Source: Planctomycetota bacterium (lineage in GTDB: Bacteria; Planctomycetota; Phycisphaerae; Phycisphaerales; UBA5793). From it: a DNA stretch of 64,000 bases. Where the stretch lies: positions 1,586,581 through 1,650,580 of the forward strand of contig JABFGK010000001.1 in the NCBI GenBank assembly GCA_013112555.1. Reading direction: 5' to 3'. Shown in pieces: positions 41,842 through 51,260 of this stretch; the stretch's first letter is position 1, and every line of letters starts with the position of its first letter. The notes below the pieces were generated by a model that saw only the letters and a list, made by a program, of their open reading frames with translations, searched no databases and was not told the DNA's origin. The position numbers were made by a program, and so were the translations under genes.

Positions 41842-43818
41842 TTAGTGCATCTGATCGGCAGCACCCATTGCTGCCAGCCCGCCACCGAGCAGGAGCAACG
41901 GCAGCAGCCCGCCGGAGCCGGCCATTCCGGTCGCATTGACCAGGCAGGAGCCGTCGGACGTGCCGATCTGCACCACGTCATTCCCATCAACGTAGGTCAC
42001 GGACACCGATGCGTGTGCACCTTCGCGCAACTCGTTGTAGGTCGGCATGACGAGGCCGGGGTCACGCGTGAAGTCGGAGGGCGAGCGGACTGCGTTGGCA
42101 ATCGCCGTCCCCACCAACTGCATCATCGGATACCCACGATCCAGCAGCCGAGGTGTATCCATAAATCGCAACTGCGTGATCTGGTCCGTATTGACCTTCA
42201 ACATCCCGAGTGACTCCCAGGCATCCTGGAACCCGGGGCTGTCGACGAGTGACTCGTGGCCGCCGTTGCACTGACGGACCGCTTCAACGAGAGCCTGCGG
42301 TGACATGGCCATCACCATCTGGTCCTCCGTCAGAGCCATACTCAGCTCCAATGGAATCGGCAGACCGGGGAACTGGATCGAGAAGGCTGAGCCGTCAAGC
42401 AACTCACTGCCTGCCAGGCCCTCAATCTCTGACACGTCCCATGACGAGACGCGGACATACCCCATAGCCTGAGCGCTGAGCGAGTTGGCCAGCGTGGTCA
42501 GACGCGAGAATGAGTCATGCAGTGCCGGGCCGTTGACCCCCCCGTTGATGAAGACCGTCGAAGCCATGCCCCCGCCGCCGGTCGTGTCGGAGGTGTACAT
42601 CACCCAGGTGGTCCCAAGATGATCAAGCACATCATGAATCGGGTGTACGCCGATCTGCTGCACAATCGGGTCCAAGTGCATGTCGAGTTCATCCCACAAC
42701 TCATCGACCTCGCGCCCCATCCGGTCAGCAATCTGTACGGCCATCACGTCAATCAGCGAATTGAAGTCGAACGACGCAATCTGAGCCGTGCGGGCATCGA
42801 CCGGGATCATCGCCAGATCAGCCGTTTCGATCGCCGATGATGCATCATTCATCATGCCGATGAACTGCTCGTTGATCCCTTCGGATCGGGTCACCGTGAC
42901 GGTGCGCCCATTCTTGTATCCGGTGGCCGAGTTGATGACCTTTGGGCCCTGCAGCATCTGACCGGATTGTTCGGTGAAGGCTGCCATCGCCTGCTGGTTG
43001 CCGGCCATCCCGATGAACTGGGTGACGACGTCCGTGGCCGCCTCGAGATTCACATGCACCTGCATCGTCGGGTCAATGCCGTCCATTTCGGGCGGTGCCG
43101 TCAAAGCCACCGGATTCGCATTCAAGCCGTCTCCTCCGAGATCGAAACCGATCACGAAACGACCATCATCGTCGGCCGGACCGAACATCCCAGTCCCGAA
43201 CGGAGTCGTCACCCCCAGCTGGTTCGGGTCATAGTCAGTCGGCGTCAGCGGGAAGGTCGGATTCGCCAGCCGCAGCAGGTTGCTGAGGCTGTTGGTCAGT
43301 TGGGCGGCCTTATCCGGGTTCCCGGTATCGAGCACGAGACGAAGATCAATGTCATTCACGCCAAAGTCATTCTCACCGTTGTCGATCAGGGCGAACTCGA
43401 CCGGCGAACTGAGAAACGTCGCAACCCACGGGGCAATCAACTCAAGCGCCTGTCGTGCCTCGTGTGCTTTGCCCGGGTCTTCGAGTGCTACGAGACCGCT
43501 GATCTCGGCCGGCAGTTCACCGATCCGCAACTGCAACGCTTCCATGGCTCGCCGGAGCCCGGCATCCTTCGGGTCCTGCAGCCCGGCCGTCGCGCCCGCG
43601 CATCGCATGACGAACACCGGGACTGATTCCTGTTCATCGCCGGTGGTCGGCACCGGTGCCGGCCCTGCCAGACTCACGCCGGCAATCGGGCCGACAAGCA
43701 AAGCCCCGTTGATCATCCCGATCAGCGGCATCTTGACGGCCGTCCGATTCATCAGCCGCGAAATCGGGCGCATCTCGCCCTCTTCACGACTGCACGTCTG
43801 TGTCTTTTCTGTACCCAT
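41842..43818 (-). CDS. Large secreted protein of unknown function
   Basis: About 658 residues from ATG 43818 (ATG 43773 is the alternative, with a tidier signal peptide and GAGG upstream). A signal sequence is followed by 'SVPVFVMRCAGATAGLQD', helices, 'VEFALIDNGENDFGVNDIDLRLVLDTG', repeated 'FNSLIDVMAVQIADRMG' and 'QITQLRFMDTPRLLDRGYP', and a short C-terminal hydrophobic tail (GLLPLLLLGGGLAAMGAA). No known motif. It may be membrane-tethered at the C-terminus. Confidence 0.62.
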   Translation of the reverse strand: MGTEKTQTCSREEGEMRPISRLMNRTAVKMPLIGMINGALLVGPIAGVSLAGPAPVPTTGDEQESVPVFVMRCAGATAGLQDPKDAGLRRAMEALQLRIGELPAEISGLVALEDPGKAHEARQALELIAPWVATFLSSPVEFALIDNGENDFGVNDIDLRLVLDTGNPDKAAQLTNSLSNLLRLANPTFPLTPTDYDPNQLGVTTPFGTGMFGPADDDGRFVIGFDLGGDGLNANPVALTAPPEMDGIDPTMQVHVNLEAATDVVTQFIGMAGNQQAMAAFTEQSGQMLQGPKVINSATGYKNGRTVTVTRSEGINEQFIGMMNDASSAIETADLAMIPVDARTAQIASFDFNSLIDVMAVQIADRMGREVDELWDELDMHLDPIVQQIGVHPIHDVLDHLGTTWVMYTSDTTGGGGMASTVFINGGVNGPALHDSFSRLTTLANSLSAQAMGYVRVSSWDVSEIEGLAGSELLDGSAFSIQFPGLPIPLELSMALTEDQMVMAMSPQALVEAVRQCNGGHESLVDSPGFQDAWESLGMLKVNTDQITQLRFMDTPRLLDRGYPMMQLVGTAIANAVRSPSDFTRDPGLVMPTYNELREGAHASVSVTYVDGNDVVQIGTSDGSCLVNATGMAGSGGLLPLLLLGGGLAAMGAADQMH

Positions 43819-43980
43819 TTCCTGTTGACTCCTTGTTCGGTCGGCTGGTCGCCGACATATTCTGTGTGGTATCTGCAACAATCAGTGTCCCACCCACAAA
43901 GCCGACATCCTACCATGTGAAGGAGGCTGTCGGCGGTACGCCTTCGGCCTGAATCCACCACGACGTGAGAATACCCCGCC

Positions 43981-45075
43981 ATGATGATGATGGCAGAATC
44001 GGCTCCTGCATCGATCCCGCAACGCCTGTGTCTGGTCCGCCCCAGTGCCCTGGGCGATGTCTGTCGAACCGTGCCCATCCTGGTCAGTTTGCGACGGGCG
44101 TTCCCCGAGGCTCATATTGACTGGCTCGTGCAGGATTCGTTTGCGCCTGCAATCCAGGCCCACCCGGATCTGAGCGGCATCATTCCCTTCCCACGGGCCC
44201 ATTTCGGGAAGTTCGGCCGGTCCTGGCAGGCCACCACCGATTTCGTTGATTGGGCTGCCGACCTCAGGCGACGGCAGTACGACCTCGTGCTGGATTGCCA
44301 GGGACTCGCTCGCAGTGCCCTGTTCACCTGGTGTACCCGGGCCCCACGTCGTGTCGGATATGCCAGGGCTCGCGAATTCGCATCCGCAGCCTATACCCAT
44401 CGCCACCCATGCGACCTCTCGCTTCATACCGTCGATCAGATGCTGTCGCTGCTTGAGCACGAGGGGCTGACTGTCTGCCGAGACATGCAACTGTACACGA
44501 GGCCCGAGGACTCCCAATGGTGGGAGGCTGAGGCTGCCAAACATGCGATCCAGGGCGATCGGTATGCCGTCTTTGCCCCCACATCGCGCTGGCCGGCCAA
44601 GCGCTGGCCCGAAGACCGTTTTCGCAGTCTCATCGATCCGGTCCTGGATCGAGGGTTCTCCCACATTGTCATCGTTGGCACACAAGCCGAGCGATCTCAG
44701 TGTGTTAGCCTCCTTGAAGCTGCCGGCCGCGACGTCGTTGTCGATCTGATGGGCCAAACCGACGTCGGTAAACTGATGGCCGTCCTGGCCCGGGCCGGGC
44801 TCGTCATTGCCAATGATTCCGCAGCCTTGCACATGGCCATTGGCTTCAATCGAAGGTTTATTGCGCTGTACGGCCCGACCAATATTGAGGCCGTCGGACC
44901 CTACCCGCTTGAAATCACCCAACCGTGGGTCATTCAGCATGTTCAGGTTGGGGAGCCGCTGAATCACAAAGATACCTCGCCGGGCGCTGCCCGAATGATG
45001 GAACGGATCACGCTTCAGGAGGTTATTGGGGTTTTGGACAATCTGTTGGCGGAAAATCCGCCTGATTGTCCCTAA
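43981..45075 (+). CDS. Glycosyltransferase family 9, ADP-heptose:LPS heptosyltransferase-like
   Basis: A 364-residue cytoplasmic enzyme that adds heptose (or a related sugar) to the LPS core. GT9 features: RPSALGDVCRTVPILVSLRRAFP, 'IDWLVQDSFAPAI', 'VLDCQGLARSALFTW', and the sugar-nucleotide site 'LVIANDSAALHMAIG' with 'ALYGPTNIEAVGP'. The first gene of an envelope operon. Start ATG 43981 heads a run of four ATG codons, so the exact start is uncertain by up to three residues. An LPS role is supported by lpxK and hldE-type genes downstream. Confidence 0.86.
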   Translation: MMMMAESAPASIPQRLCLVRPSALGDVCRTVPILVSLRRAFPEAHIDWLVQDSFAPAIQAHPDLSGIIPFPRAHFGKFGRSWQATTDFVDWAADLRRRQYDLVLDCQGLARSALFTWCTRAPRRVGYARAREFASAAYTHRHPCDLSLHTVDQMLSLLEHEGLTVCRDMQLYTRPEDSQWWEAEAAKHAIQGDRYAVFAPTSRWPAKRWPEDRFRSLIDPVLDRGFSHIVIVGTQAERSQCVSLLEAAGRDVVVDLMGQTDVGKLMAVLARAGLVIANDSAALHMAIGFNRRFIALYGPTNIEAVGPYPLEITQPWVIQHVQVGEPLNHKDTSPGAARMMERITLQEVIGVLDNLLAENPPDCP

Positions 45076-45137
45076 TTCGACGTCTGGGGACATGGAGGAA
45101 GCGCGGATGGCTGCTTCCCGAATAACCAGGTGTCATC

Positions 45138-45947
45138 ATGAAGATCAACTCAACAACTCGGTTTGATGTCAGACCCCACGCCATCCGTCCTGAACGACCT
45201 GCCGCGGCAGGCTCCAGCACCAACGGGACCGACCCCCAGCCGGCATCCGCCAGATCACGATCCACTCGAATGGCCACACGAAGCAACACGCCATCATCAC
45301 AGCCTGCCGACCGGACCACGCCGGAGATCTGGCTTGCCAGCCGAAGCCCACGGCGGAAAACGCTGCTGCGCCAGGCCGGCTTTGAAGTCTCCGTCATCGA
45401 GTCTGGCTGCGACGATGCATTGCTGCAACCGGGGGATGTCGGCATGACGCAATGGACCGTGGCCCTCGCATATCTCAAGGCCCGGGCGGCGGCAGAACTC
45501 CTGTGGTCACGCTCATTGAGGGCAGCCTCGACTGAAAAGAGCACCCTGGTCATCGGTGCCGACACGCTCGTGGGTATTCACGATCATGTCATCGGGCAGC
45601 CCACTGACGAAACAGACGCGATCCGGATTATCAATCACCTGGCCGATGCCCAACACACGGTTACCACCGGCGTGGCCGTCATCGACCTGGCGTCGGGCAG
45701 GCGTCACCTGCTCTGTGATTCTGCAGCGGTTCGCGTCGGCCATCTGACCACCTCCCAGATCGATGACTACATTGCAACCCGGAAGTGGCAAGGCAAGGCC
45801 GGTGCCTACAACCTGAGCGAGCGAATCGATGCCGGCTGGCCCATCACGTTTGAGGGGGACCCGGCTACCATCATGGGACTCCCGATGCAGATGCTCACGA
45901 CGTATCTGCAGACGCAATGGGGTCTTGTCGCGGATAGGCCGGCCTGA
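45138..45947 (+). CDS. maf: Maf-like nucleoside triphosphate pyrophosphatase
   Basis: Maf family enzymes hydrolyse non-canonical or standard NTPs (often dTTP/UTP) to monophosphates. Seen: IWLASRSPRRKTLLRQAG, GADTLVGI, and KAGAYNLSERIDAGW, the family signature series. The N-terminal 60 residues are an unusual Pro/Ser/Thr-rich extension; a shorter start at ATG 45270 would drop most of it but has no ribosome site. Exact nucleotide specificity is not predicted. Part of the LPS operon, with the next gene four bases on. Confidence 0.85.
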   Translation: MKINSTTRFDVRPHAIRPERPAAAGSSTNGTDPQPASARSRSTRMATRSNTPSSQPADRTTPEIWLASRSPRRKTLLRQAGFEVSVIESGCDDALLQPGDVGMTQWTVALAYLKARAAAELLWSRSLRAASTEKSTLVIGADTLVGIHDHVIGQPTDETDAIRIINHLADAQHTVTTGVAVIDLASGRRHLLCDSAAVRVGHLTTSQIDDYIATRKWQGKAGAYNLSERIDAGWPITFEGDPATIMGLPMQMLTTYLQTQWGLVADRPA

Positions 45948-45951
45948 TTCT

Positions 45952-47119
45952 GTGGACGGATCACGTCCCCACCCGATCAACAATGCTGTGAACCAAAAAC
46001 CCTCCACTTCGAGCCATGATGGACATGCCTCGACGCCCCCCTCGGGTGTCGCAGGCACATCGGCTGCCGAAACCGGCACCTGGAGGAACATGGCTGCGGC
46101 GGCCTCAGCGCTTGCCGCGATGAGCATTCTGATCCCATCCTACTTCATGCCGTTTCTTGCCTCGACAACACTGGCACGCCGGACCAGTTACACGCTCGTC
46201 GAGGGAATCGAAGCACTCTACGACGCGGATCACTATTTCATCGGTACGCTCATACTCGTCTTCTCGGTTCTGTTTCCCATTGTGAAGATCGGCCTGCTGC
46301 TGGCCGCAACGCTTGCCTTGTGGCCGCTGGCTCCCGCCACCCGTGCCAGGTGCGCGAAACTGGCAGTCCTGACCGGCAAGTACTCGCTGTTGGATGTCCT
46401 GGTCGTCGCCATTCTCGTCGTCGTTGTCAAAATGGAAGGGCTTGTGAAAATCGACCCTGAACAAGGAACCATCCTGTTCGGTATTGCTATTGTCCTGTCA
46501 ATGGTCTCAGGGCTCCTGGCGGATTTCAAACACATGGCCGAACCTACCTCAGACTCACAGATCGACGATACCAGCGTGCAGACCGCAGCAACAGCCGGTC
46601 AACCCGGGCGCTGGCGCGCCGTCGGCTGGGCCCTGGCCAATCTGGTGCTTGCCATCGTCATCGGCGTCATCGGCATCACCCTCTGGCAGAGGTCCATCCC
46701 GCCGAGCGTGGTCAGCGCGGTCAATGTCACACGTGCCGCCGGCTCGTTTGTCGGCGATGTGCTGCCCAGCAATGACGAGAAGGACTTCTACGTCAAGATT
46801 CAGACCCGAACCGGCGACGAGATCGAACTCGACGTCCGCAAGAACACACCGATCGGCAATGGCCTCAAATGGACGCTGCCGAATCCGACGAAGTTGATTG
46901 ACATGGCTGAAATCACGCTGTGGGACAGTGACATGATCAAGGATGATCAACTCGATCGGGTCACGGTGGCCGGCAGCGCACCTGACAGGCCAGCGGTACC
47001 AGTTCGATCTTGACCTGGTGCCATACGAATCGAGCCGCATGCCCTGGGTCCTGATGGCTGCCGGGGCCGTCTATGGGCTCGGGTGGTTGCTCATCCTGCT
47101 GCGACGCTTGGTCGTGTAA
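45952..47119 (+). CDS. PqiA-like membrane protein; frame broken near 46980
   Basis: A paraquat-inducible-protein-A type membrane protein with segments 'MSILIPSYFMPFLASTTLA', 'GTLILVFSVLFPIVKIGLLLAATLAL', 'YSLLDVLVVAILVVVVKM', 'GTILFGIAIVLSMVSGLLA' and 'VGWALANLVLAIVIGVIGI'. PqiA proteins take part in lipid transport and envelope stress (family knowledge). In the first frame the protein stops at 47013 after 'VAGSAPDRPAVPVRS'; one base fewer near 46980 (GCACCTGAC) would read on as 'TGQRYQFDLDLVPY' and a membrane helix 'WVLMAAGAVYGLGWLLILL' to TAA 47119, which looks like a proper end. The start is GTG 45952 or ATG 46090, the latter with GGAGG. Confidence 0.75.
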
Positions 47120-47163
47120 CAGCCGACTTGCTCATTCGACCGTTTTCATGATTGGGAAGTGAC

Positions 47164-47532
47164 GTGGCTGCACTCGGAATGCTCCCGCCGGATCCCATGG
47201 TCCCATTGACCATTACCATCCCCAGCGCCGTGGCCGCAGTCATTATCCTGGCCTGCTACTGGCGCTCGACCTATATGAAATCAGTTGAGCGCAGCCGTCG
47301 TCGGATCAGACGCGCCAATACACTCGTGCAATATGCCTTGATCATCGCGCTCGTCTATGCCCTCAGTATGGTCAGGCCGGCATACGAGAAACAGCAGTTT
47401 ATACTTGCCTGGATGACGGTTCTGTTGTTTGTCACGGTGATGATTGTGCTGGCCGGCGCCGATGCAATCAATACGGTGCGCATTCGGCGCCGCAAGCATG
47501 CGCAGGATCAAACCTCTGATGAATCTGAGTAG
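47164..47532 (+). CDS. Small membrane protein of unknown function
   Basis: A 122-residue protein with three hydrophobic segments ('SAVAAVIILACYW', 'YALIIALVYALSMV', 'AWMTVLLFVTVMIVLAGADAI') and Arg-rich cytoplasmic stretches (VERSRRRIRRAN, RIRRRKHAQD). It sits in the LPS operon between the PqiA-like gene and lpxK. Start GTG 47164 (or TTG 47152). Function unknown. Confidence 0.6.
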   Translation: MAALGMLPPDPMVPLTITIPSAVAAVIILACYWRSTYMKSVERSRRRIRRANTLVQYALIIALVYALSMVRPAYEKQQFILAWMTVLLFVTVMIVLAGADAINTVRIRRRKHAQDQTSDESE

Positions 47533-47536
47533 AGAG

Positions 47537-48607
47537 ATGGGCAAGGCGCACTCGCACACAACTCGATACGGGCCGCTGCATCCCGCGCTCAACCCGGTCG
47601 CGAGACTTGCATCGTGCCTTTATGTCTGGGGCGTCAACTCGAGGAACCGTCGCTTTGATGCCGACGCCACCCGCGCACATCGCCTCCCGCTTCCCGTTGT
47701 CAGCATCGGCAATATCACAGCCGGCGGCACCGGCAAGACACCGTTTACCAGTTGGCTGGCTGACGTCCTGACCACCGCCGGGAGGAACCCGGTTATTGCC
47801 ATGCGCGGCTACAAGGCCCGACACGGGAAGGAATCGGACGAGCAGAGCGAGCACCGGCGCCGGCTGCCGAACATCGACGTCGTGGCCAATCCGGATCGAC
47901 ATGCTGCCCTGTTGAAGTACCTCAAGAGTAACTCCGAATGTGATTGCGTGTTGCTGGATGACGGCTTCCAACACAGGCAACTGGCCCGAGAAATCGATCT
48001 CGTTCTCGTTGATGCGACTGCCCCGCTGCCGGATCAGGATCGACTGCTCCCGGCCGGCTGGCTGCGCGAACCGGCAGAGAACCTCACCCGAGCCGATGCC
48101 GTCATCCTCACCCGGGCTGACCTCAAGGATGAAGCCCGGCTGGATCGACTGCGCAAAACAATCACCCGACTCCACGGCAAGCCGCCGCTGGCTGAGTTCT
48201 GCCATGCCTGGTCACACCTGACTCTTGACATGGAGACACAACAGCCGACAACCTGGCTGGCTCAGAAACGACTCGTCGTGACCTGTGGGATCGGAAACCC
48301 GAAATCAGTCATCGACATGGCAGGCCAATGCGGGGCCGTCATCGTAGCCACCCATGTTCTCAAGGATCACGCGCCGTTTACCTCAGCCGACGTGAACCGG
48401 ATCAAAGAACTGTCCATCGGTGCCGATGCCGTGCTGACGACTGAAAAAGACTGGTCGAAACTCGAACCGCTGCTTCGTCAGCAGCCGCTTGACGTTCCTA
48501 TTGTCAGACCGTTCCTGGAGATGACGCCTCTGGCAGGAACTGAGCCGTTGACACAGGCTGTGATACAGGCATGTACCCCGAATGGAATCGAGCACAATGA
48601 CCGGTGA
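47537..48607 (+). CDS. lpxK: Tetraacyldisaccharide 4'-kinase LpxK
   Basis: Phosphorylates the lipid A disaccharide at the 4' position, near the end of lipid A synthesis at the inner membrane face. Visible: P-loop GNITAGGTGKTPF and the family-defining LLDDGFQHRQLARE with the Asp and His of the active site. Then 'LLPAGWLREP' and C-terminal 'DAVLTTEKDWSKL'. At 356 residues it has normal length. ATG 47537 follows the previous stop; ATG 47519 would overlap it. Shows that the organism makes LPS. Confidence 0.9.
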   Translation: MGKAHSHTTRYGPLHPALNPVARLASCLYVWGVNSRNRRFDADATRAHRLPLPVVSIGNITAGGTGKTPFTSWLADVLTTAGRNPVIAMRGYKARHGKESDEQSEHRRRLPNIDVVANPDRHAALLKYLKSNSECDCVLLDDGFQHRQLAREIDLVLVDATAPLPDQDRLLPAGWLREPAENLTRADAVILTRADLKDEARLDRLRKTITRLHGKPPLAEFCHAWSHLTLDMETQQPTTWLAQKRLVVTCGIGNPKSVIDMAGQCGAVIVATHVLKDHAPFTSADVNRIKELSIGADAVLTTEKDWSKLEPLLRQQPLDVPIVRPFLEMTPLAGTEPLTQAVIQACTPNGIEHNDR

Positions 48608-49100
48608 TCTTCCCAGAGCAGTTCGAAGAAAATGGCTGGCGCTTGACAGTCTGACGGTTCAGGTCAAAAGCCTGCAGGCCGCAGGGAAGCGCGTTGTCCT
48701 GACGAATGGGTGCTTTGACGTGATCCATGCCGGCCACGTCAGATATCTCAGGTCGGCACGGCAACTCGGAGACTGCATGATTGTCGCGGTCAACAGTGAT
48801 GCATCCGTTCGTGAACTCAAGGGACGCGGCCGGCCGCTCTATCCATTACCCGAGCGCATGGAAGTGCTGGCTGCCTTTCCCTTTGTTACATATGTCACAA
48901 ACTTTTCATCAGCCAGCGTGCTACCCATCATCAAGGCACTCAGACCCGACGTACTGGCCAAAGGCGGAGATTATAAACTTTCGCAGGTCGTCGGCTCGCG
49001 CTTTGTGCGCTCCTACGGCGGGCAGGTGGTTGTCCTCGATCATGTGAAAGGTCGTTCCACCACGAGCACCGTGCGCGATCTGCACGCCGGAAGTGCGTAG
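48597..49100 (+). CDS. rfaE2: D-glycero-beta-D-manno-heptose 1-phosphate adenylyltransferase (HldE C-terminal / RfaE2)
   Basis: A 167-residue nucleotidyltransferase that makes ADP-heptose for LPS core. It has the class motif TNGCFDVIHAGHVRYL (HxGH), NSDASVRELKGRGRP and 'DVLAKGGDYKLS' with 'GRSTTSTVRDL'. The kinase half (HldE N-domain) is absent here, so this is the stand-alone form. It overlaps the end of lpxK by 11 bases; ATG 48582 is an alternative. It supplies the sugar donor used by the heptosyltransferase at 43981. Confidence 0.88.
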   Translation: MTGDLPRAVRRKWLALDSLTVQVKSLQAAGKRVVLTNGCFDVIHAGHVRYLRSARQLGDCMIVAVNSDASVRELKGRGRPLYPLPERMEVLAAFPFVTYVTNFSSASVLPIIKALRPDVLAKGGDYKLSQVVGSRFVRSYGGQVVVLDHVKGRSTTSTVRDLHAGSA

Positions 49101-49124
49101 TCGCCCCCCCCATCGACCTGAGAA

Positions 49125-49967
49125 TCAATCCTCGGACTCGTCGCCATCATCCCCCGGCATTGATTCCGTTCGGTCCCCGAAGATCGCGCTGCCGATCCGG
49201 ACGATGTTCGCCCCGTATTCAATGGCGAGTTCAAAGTCGTTGGTCATCCCCATCGAGAGGATATTGAACGCCGGCCCGCCCTCTCCCGAAGTCTGGATCT
49301 CGACGAAGCAGTCACTGCAGCGCTCAAAGCAAACGCGAATTAGTGATTCATCGTCAGTCAGCGGGCCCATCGTCATCATCCCGCGCAATCGGATGTTGGC
49401 CATCGTCCCGATGAGTTGTGCCAGATGTCGTGCTGCCGGCAGAGCCAGACCGAACTTCGACTTCTCCAGCGATGAGTTGATCTGAATGAGTACATCCACC
49501 ACCCGATCCTGCCGCATCGCCGCTTCCTGGATCTCCTCGGCCAGCCGAAGCGTGTCCACTGAATGAACCAGCGTCACCAGGTCGAGCACCTTTTTCACCT
49601 TGTTCCGCTGCAGATGCCCGATCATGTGCCAGCGAATGCGCTCCGGCAGATCGACTCGTTTGGAACTGGTCAGCGTTCGATGCCGCTCAAGAAACTCCTC
49701 AATCGGGGCAATCCGTTTCACCAGATTCTGGACGCGGTTCTCGCCGAAATCAGCATGCCCGAGTTCGATCAACTGACGAATCTGCTCCGGCTGGGCAAAC
49801 TTCGTGACCGCAACCACGAGGACGTCTTTGGCAGTCCGCCCGGATGCCTCGGCTGCCGCAGCGACACGCCGACAGACATCGCGGTAGCGTTCGCGCACAC
49901 CCGGATACGGCAGCATCTGATCCCGCCCTGCCGAGTCCTTCCCTGATTTGAGGTCGCTTTCCGTCAT
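49125..49967 (-). CDS. YggS/PLPBP family pyridoxal-5'-phosphate homeostasis protein
   Basis: A 280-residue PLP-binding protein of the Alr-N barrel family that keeps PLP pools balanced. Seen: PLP lysine in VVAVTKFAQPEQI, GENRVQNL, WHMIGHLQRNKVKK, 'LIQINSSLEKSKFGL' and 'ILSMGMTNDFELAIEYGANIVRIGSAIFG'. The core is complete, with an N-terminal tail of about 25 residues. It is convergent with the adenylyltransferase gene. Confidence 0.9.
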   Translation of the reverse strand: MTESDLKSGKDSAGRDQMLPYPGVRERYRDVCRRVAAAAEASGRTAKDVLVVAVTKFAQPEQIRQLIELGHADFGENRVQNLVKRIAPIEEFLERHRTLTSSKRVDLPERIRWHMIGHLQRNKVKKVLDLVTLVHSVDTLRLAEEIQEAAMRQDRVVDVLIQINSSLEKSKFGLALPAARHLAQLIGTMANIRLRGMMTMGPLTDDESLIRVCFERCSDCFVEIQTSGEGGPAFNILSMGMTNDFELAIEYGANIVRIGSAIFGDRTESMPGDDGDESED

Positions 49968-50079
49968 TCGGCCTTCCCTGGTCCTTTTTGCTGCGTCAAG
50001 AACTCGATCGGCGCTGCGGCTCTCCAGCTCACGCTAGAGCATACGAATCTGACCGGGAGCCGACAAGGAGCCGGATAGT

Positions 50080-51240
50080 CTACTCCTCCCGTATCGCTCG
50101 AATCCGCTCCCATCCGACTCGGATCACATCATGCTGCACGTTTTCGACAATCTTTGCCTGGCCGGGAACGACCGGAATCACGATCCGAATGCGTCGGGCC
50201 GATGCCTTCTTGTCGCCGCACATCTTCCGGATCAAGATATCGGTGTCATCGAGATCGGCTAGGCGGGTCGGCAATCCGAGCCTGGTCAGCAACCGTTCGA
50301 TTCTGAGATCAAGTCCCGGCTCGGTCATCCCCAGTGCCTGGCCCGTCGCGCATGAGGCAATCAACCCCAGCCCCACCGCTTCCCCGTGCTGCAGACCCAA
50401 CGCAGTCTGCGATTCAATCACATGGGCAAACGTATGACCCAGATTCAGCAACATCCGCGGCCCGAATGACTCGCGTTCATCCTGCTGCACAATCGAAGCC
50501 TTGATGCTGACATTCCGTGCCACGAGATCGACCATCGCACCGGGCGAAGTGTCTCCGTACCGACCCGGGGCATCCTGCTCCATCCAGGTGAGCAATGACG
50601 CATCGGCCAGCATCGCGTGCTTCACACACTCGGCCAGCCCGGCACGAAACACACGGTCCGGCAATGATGCGAGCGTCTCGACATCGGCGAGCACGAGCGA
50701 CGGCTGGTGAAACGCCCCGATCAGGTTCTTTCCGAGAACAGGTGCAGATCCTGCCGAACTCGGCATCACCGCATTCACTCCCGTCTTCCCCCCGACTGAT
50801 GCATCCACCATGGCCAGCAGGGTCGTCGGGACCGCCACGAATGGAATCCCGCGCATATACGAGGCTGCTGCAAAGCCGGCCATATCACTGACAATCCCGC
50901 CCCCGACCGCAATCACAGGGCTTTGACGGTCAAGTCCCACAGCCAGAAACCGGTCCATCAGCCCCTGCCAGGTGGCCAGGACCTTGTTCTGCTCGCTCAC
51001 CGCGACGACTTCTGTTGCTGCCACCGCGATTCCGGCCTCGGAAAGGGAATCGGTGACCTGCCGCCCATAGGTGTGCGCGACGGCTTCATCCACGATGAGC
51101 AGGGCCTGAGGATTCGGGGCCGATGCCCGCACCCGGGTGCCCAGGTCAGCCAGAATACCAGCACCGACCACCACTTCGTACTGACTCGCGTGGGCCGGGA
51201 TATCCACCCGAACGACGGCATCTTGTGGATGTTGTGCCAT
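50080..51240 (-). CDS. aroB: 3-dehydroquinate synthase
   Basis: Second step of the shikimate pathway, making the ring precursor of aromatic amino acids. Visible: NAD-binding GGGIVSDMAGFAAAS, GIPFVAVPTTLLAMVDASVGGKTGVN-type loop, 'RAGLAECVKHAML', and zinc ligands in LGHTFAHVIE and QHGEAVGLGL. At 386 residues it is near the usual length. ATG 51240 has a TGAGGTG site. It follows the 51261 gene by 20 bases on the minus strand. Confidence 0.94.
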   Translation of the reverse strand: MAQHPQDAVVRVDIPAHASQYEVVVGAGILADLGTRVRASAPNPQALLIVDEAVAHTYGRQVTDSLSEAGIAVAATEVVAVSEQNKVLATWQGLMDRFLAVGLDRQSPVIAVGGGIVSDMAGFAAASYMRGIPFVAVPTTLLAMVDASVGGKTGVNAVMPSSAGSAPVLGKNLIGAFHQPSLVLADVETLASLPDRVFRAGLAECVKHAMLADASLLTWMEQDAPGRYGDTSPGAMVDLVARNVSIKASIVQQDERESFGPRMLLNLGHTFAHVIESQTALGLQHGEAVGLGLIASCATGQALGMTEPGLDLRIERLLTRLGLPTRLADLDDTDILIRKMCGDKKASARRIRIVIPVVPGQAKIVENVQHDVIRVGWERIRAIREE

Positions 51241-51260
51241 GAAATGGGCACCTCACTGAA

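Noticed and set aside
43882-45093. Long open frame (403 codons) antisense to the heptosyltransferase gene
   Set aside because: It mirrors the GT9 gene base for base, has no recognisable domain and the sense frame has clear family motifs.
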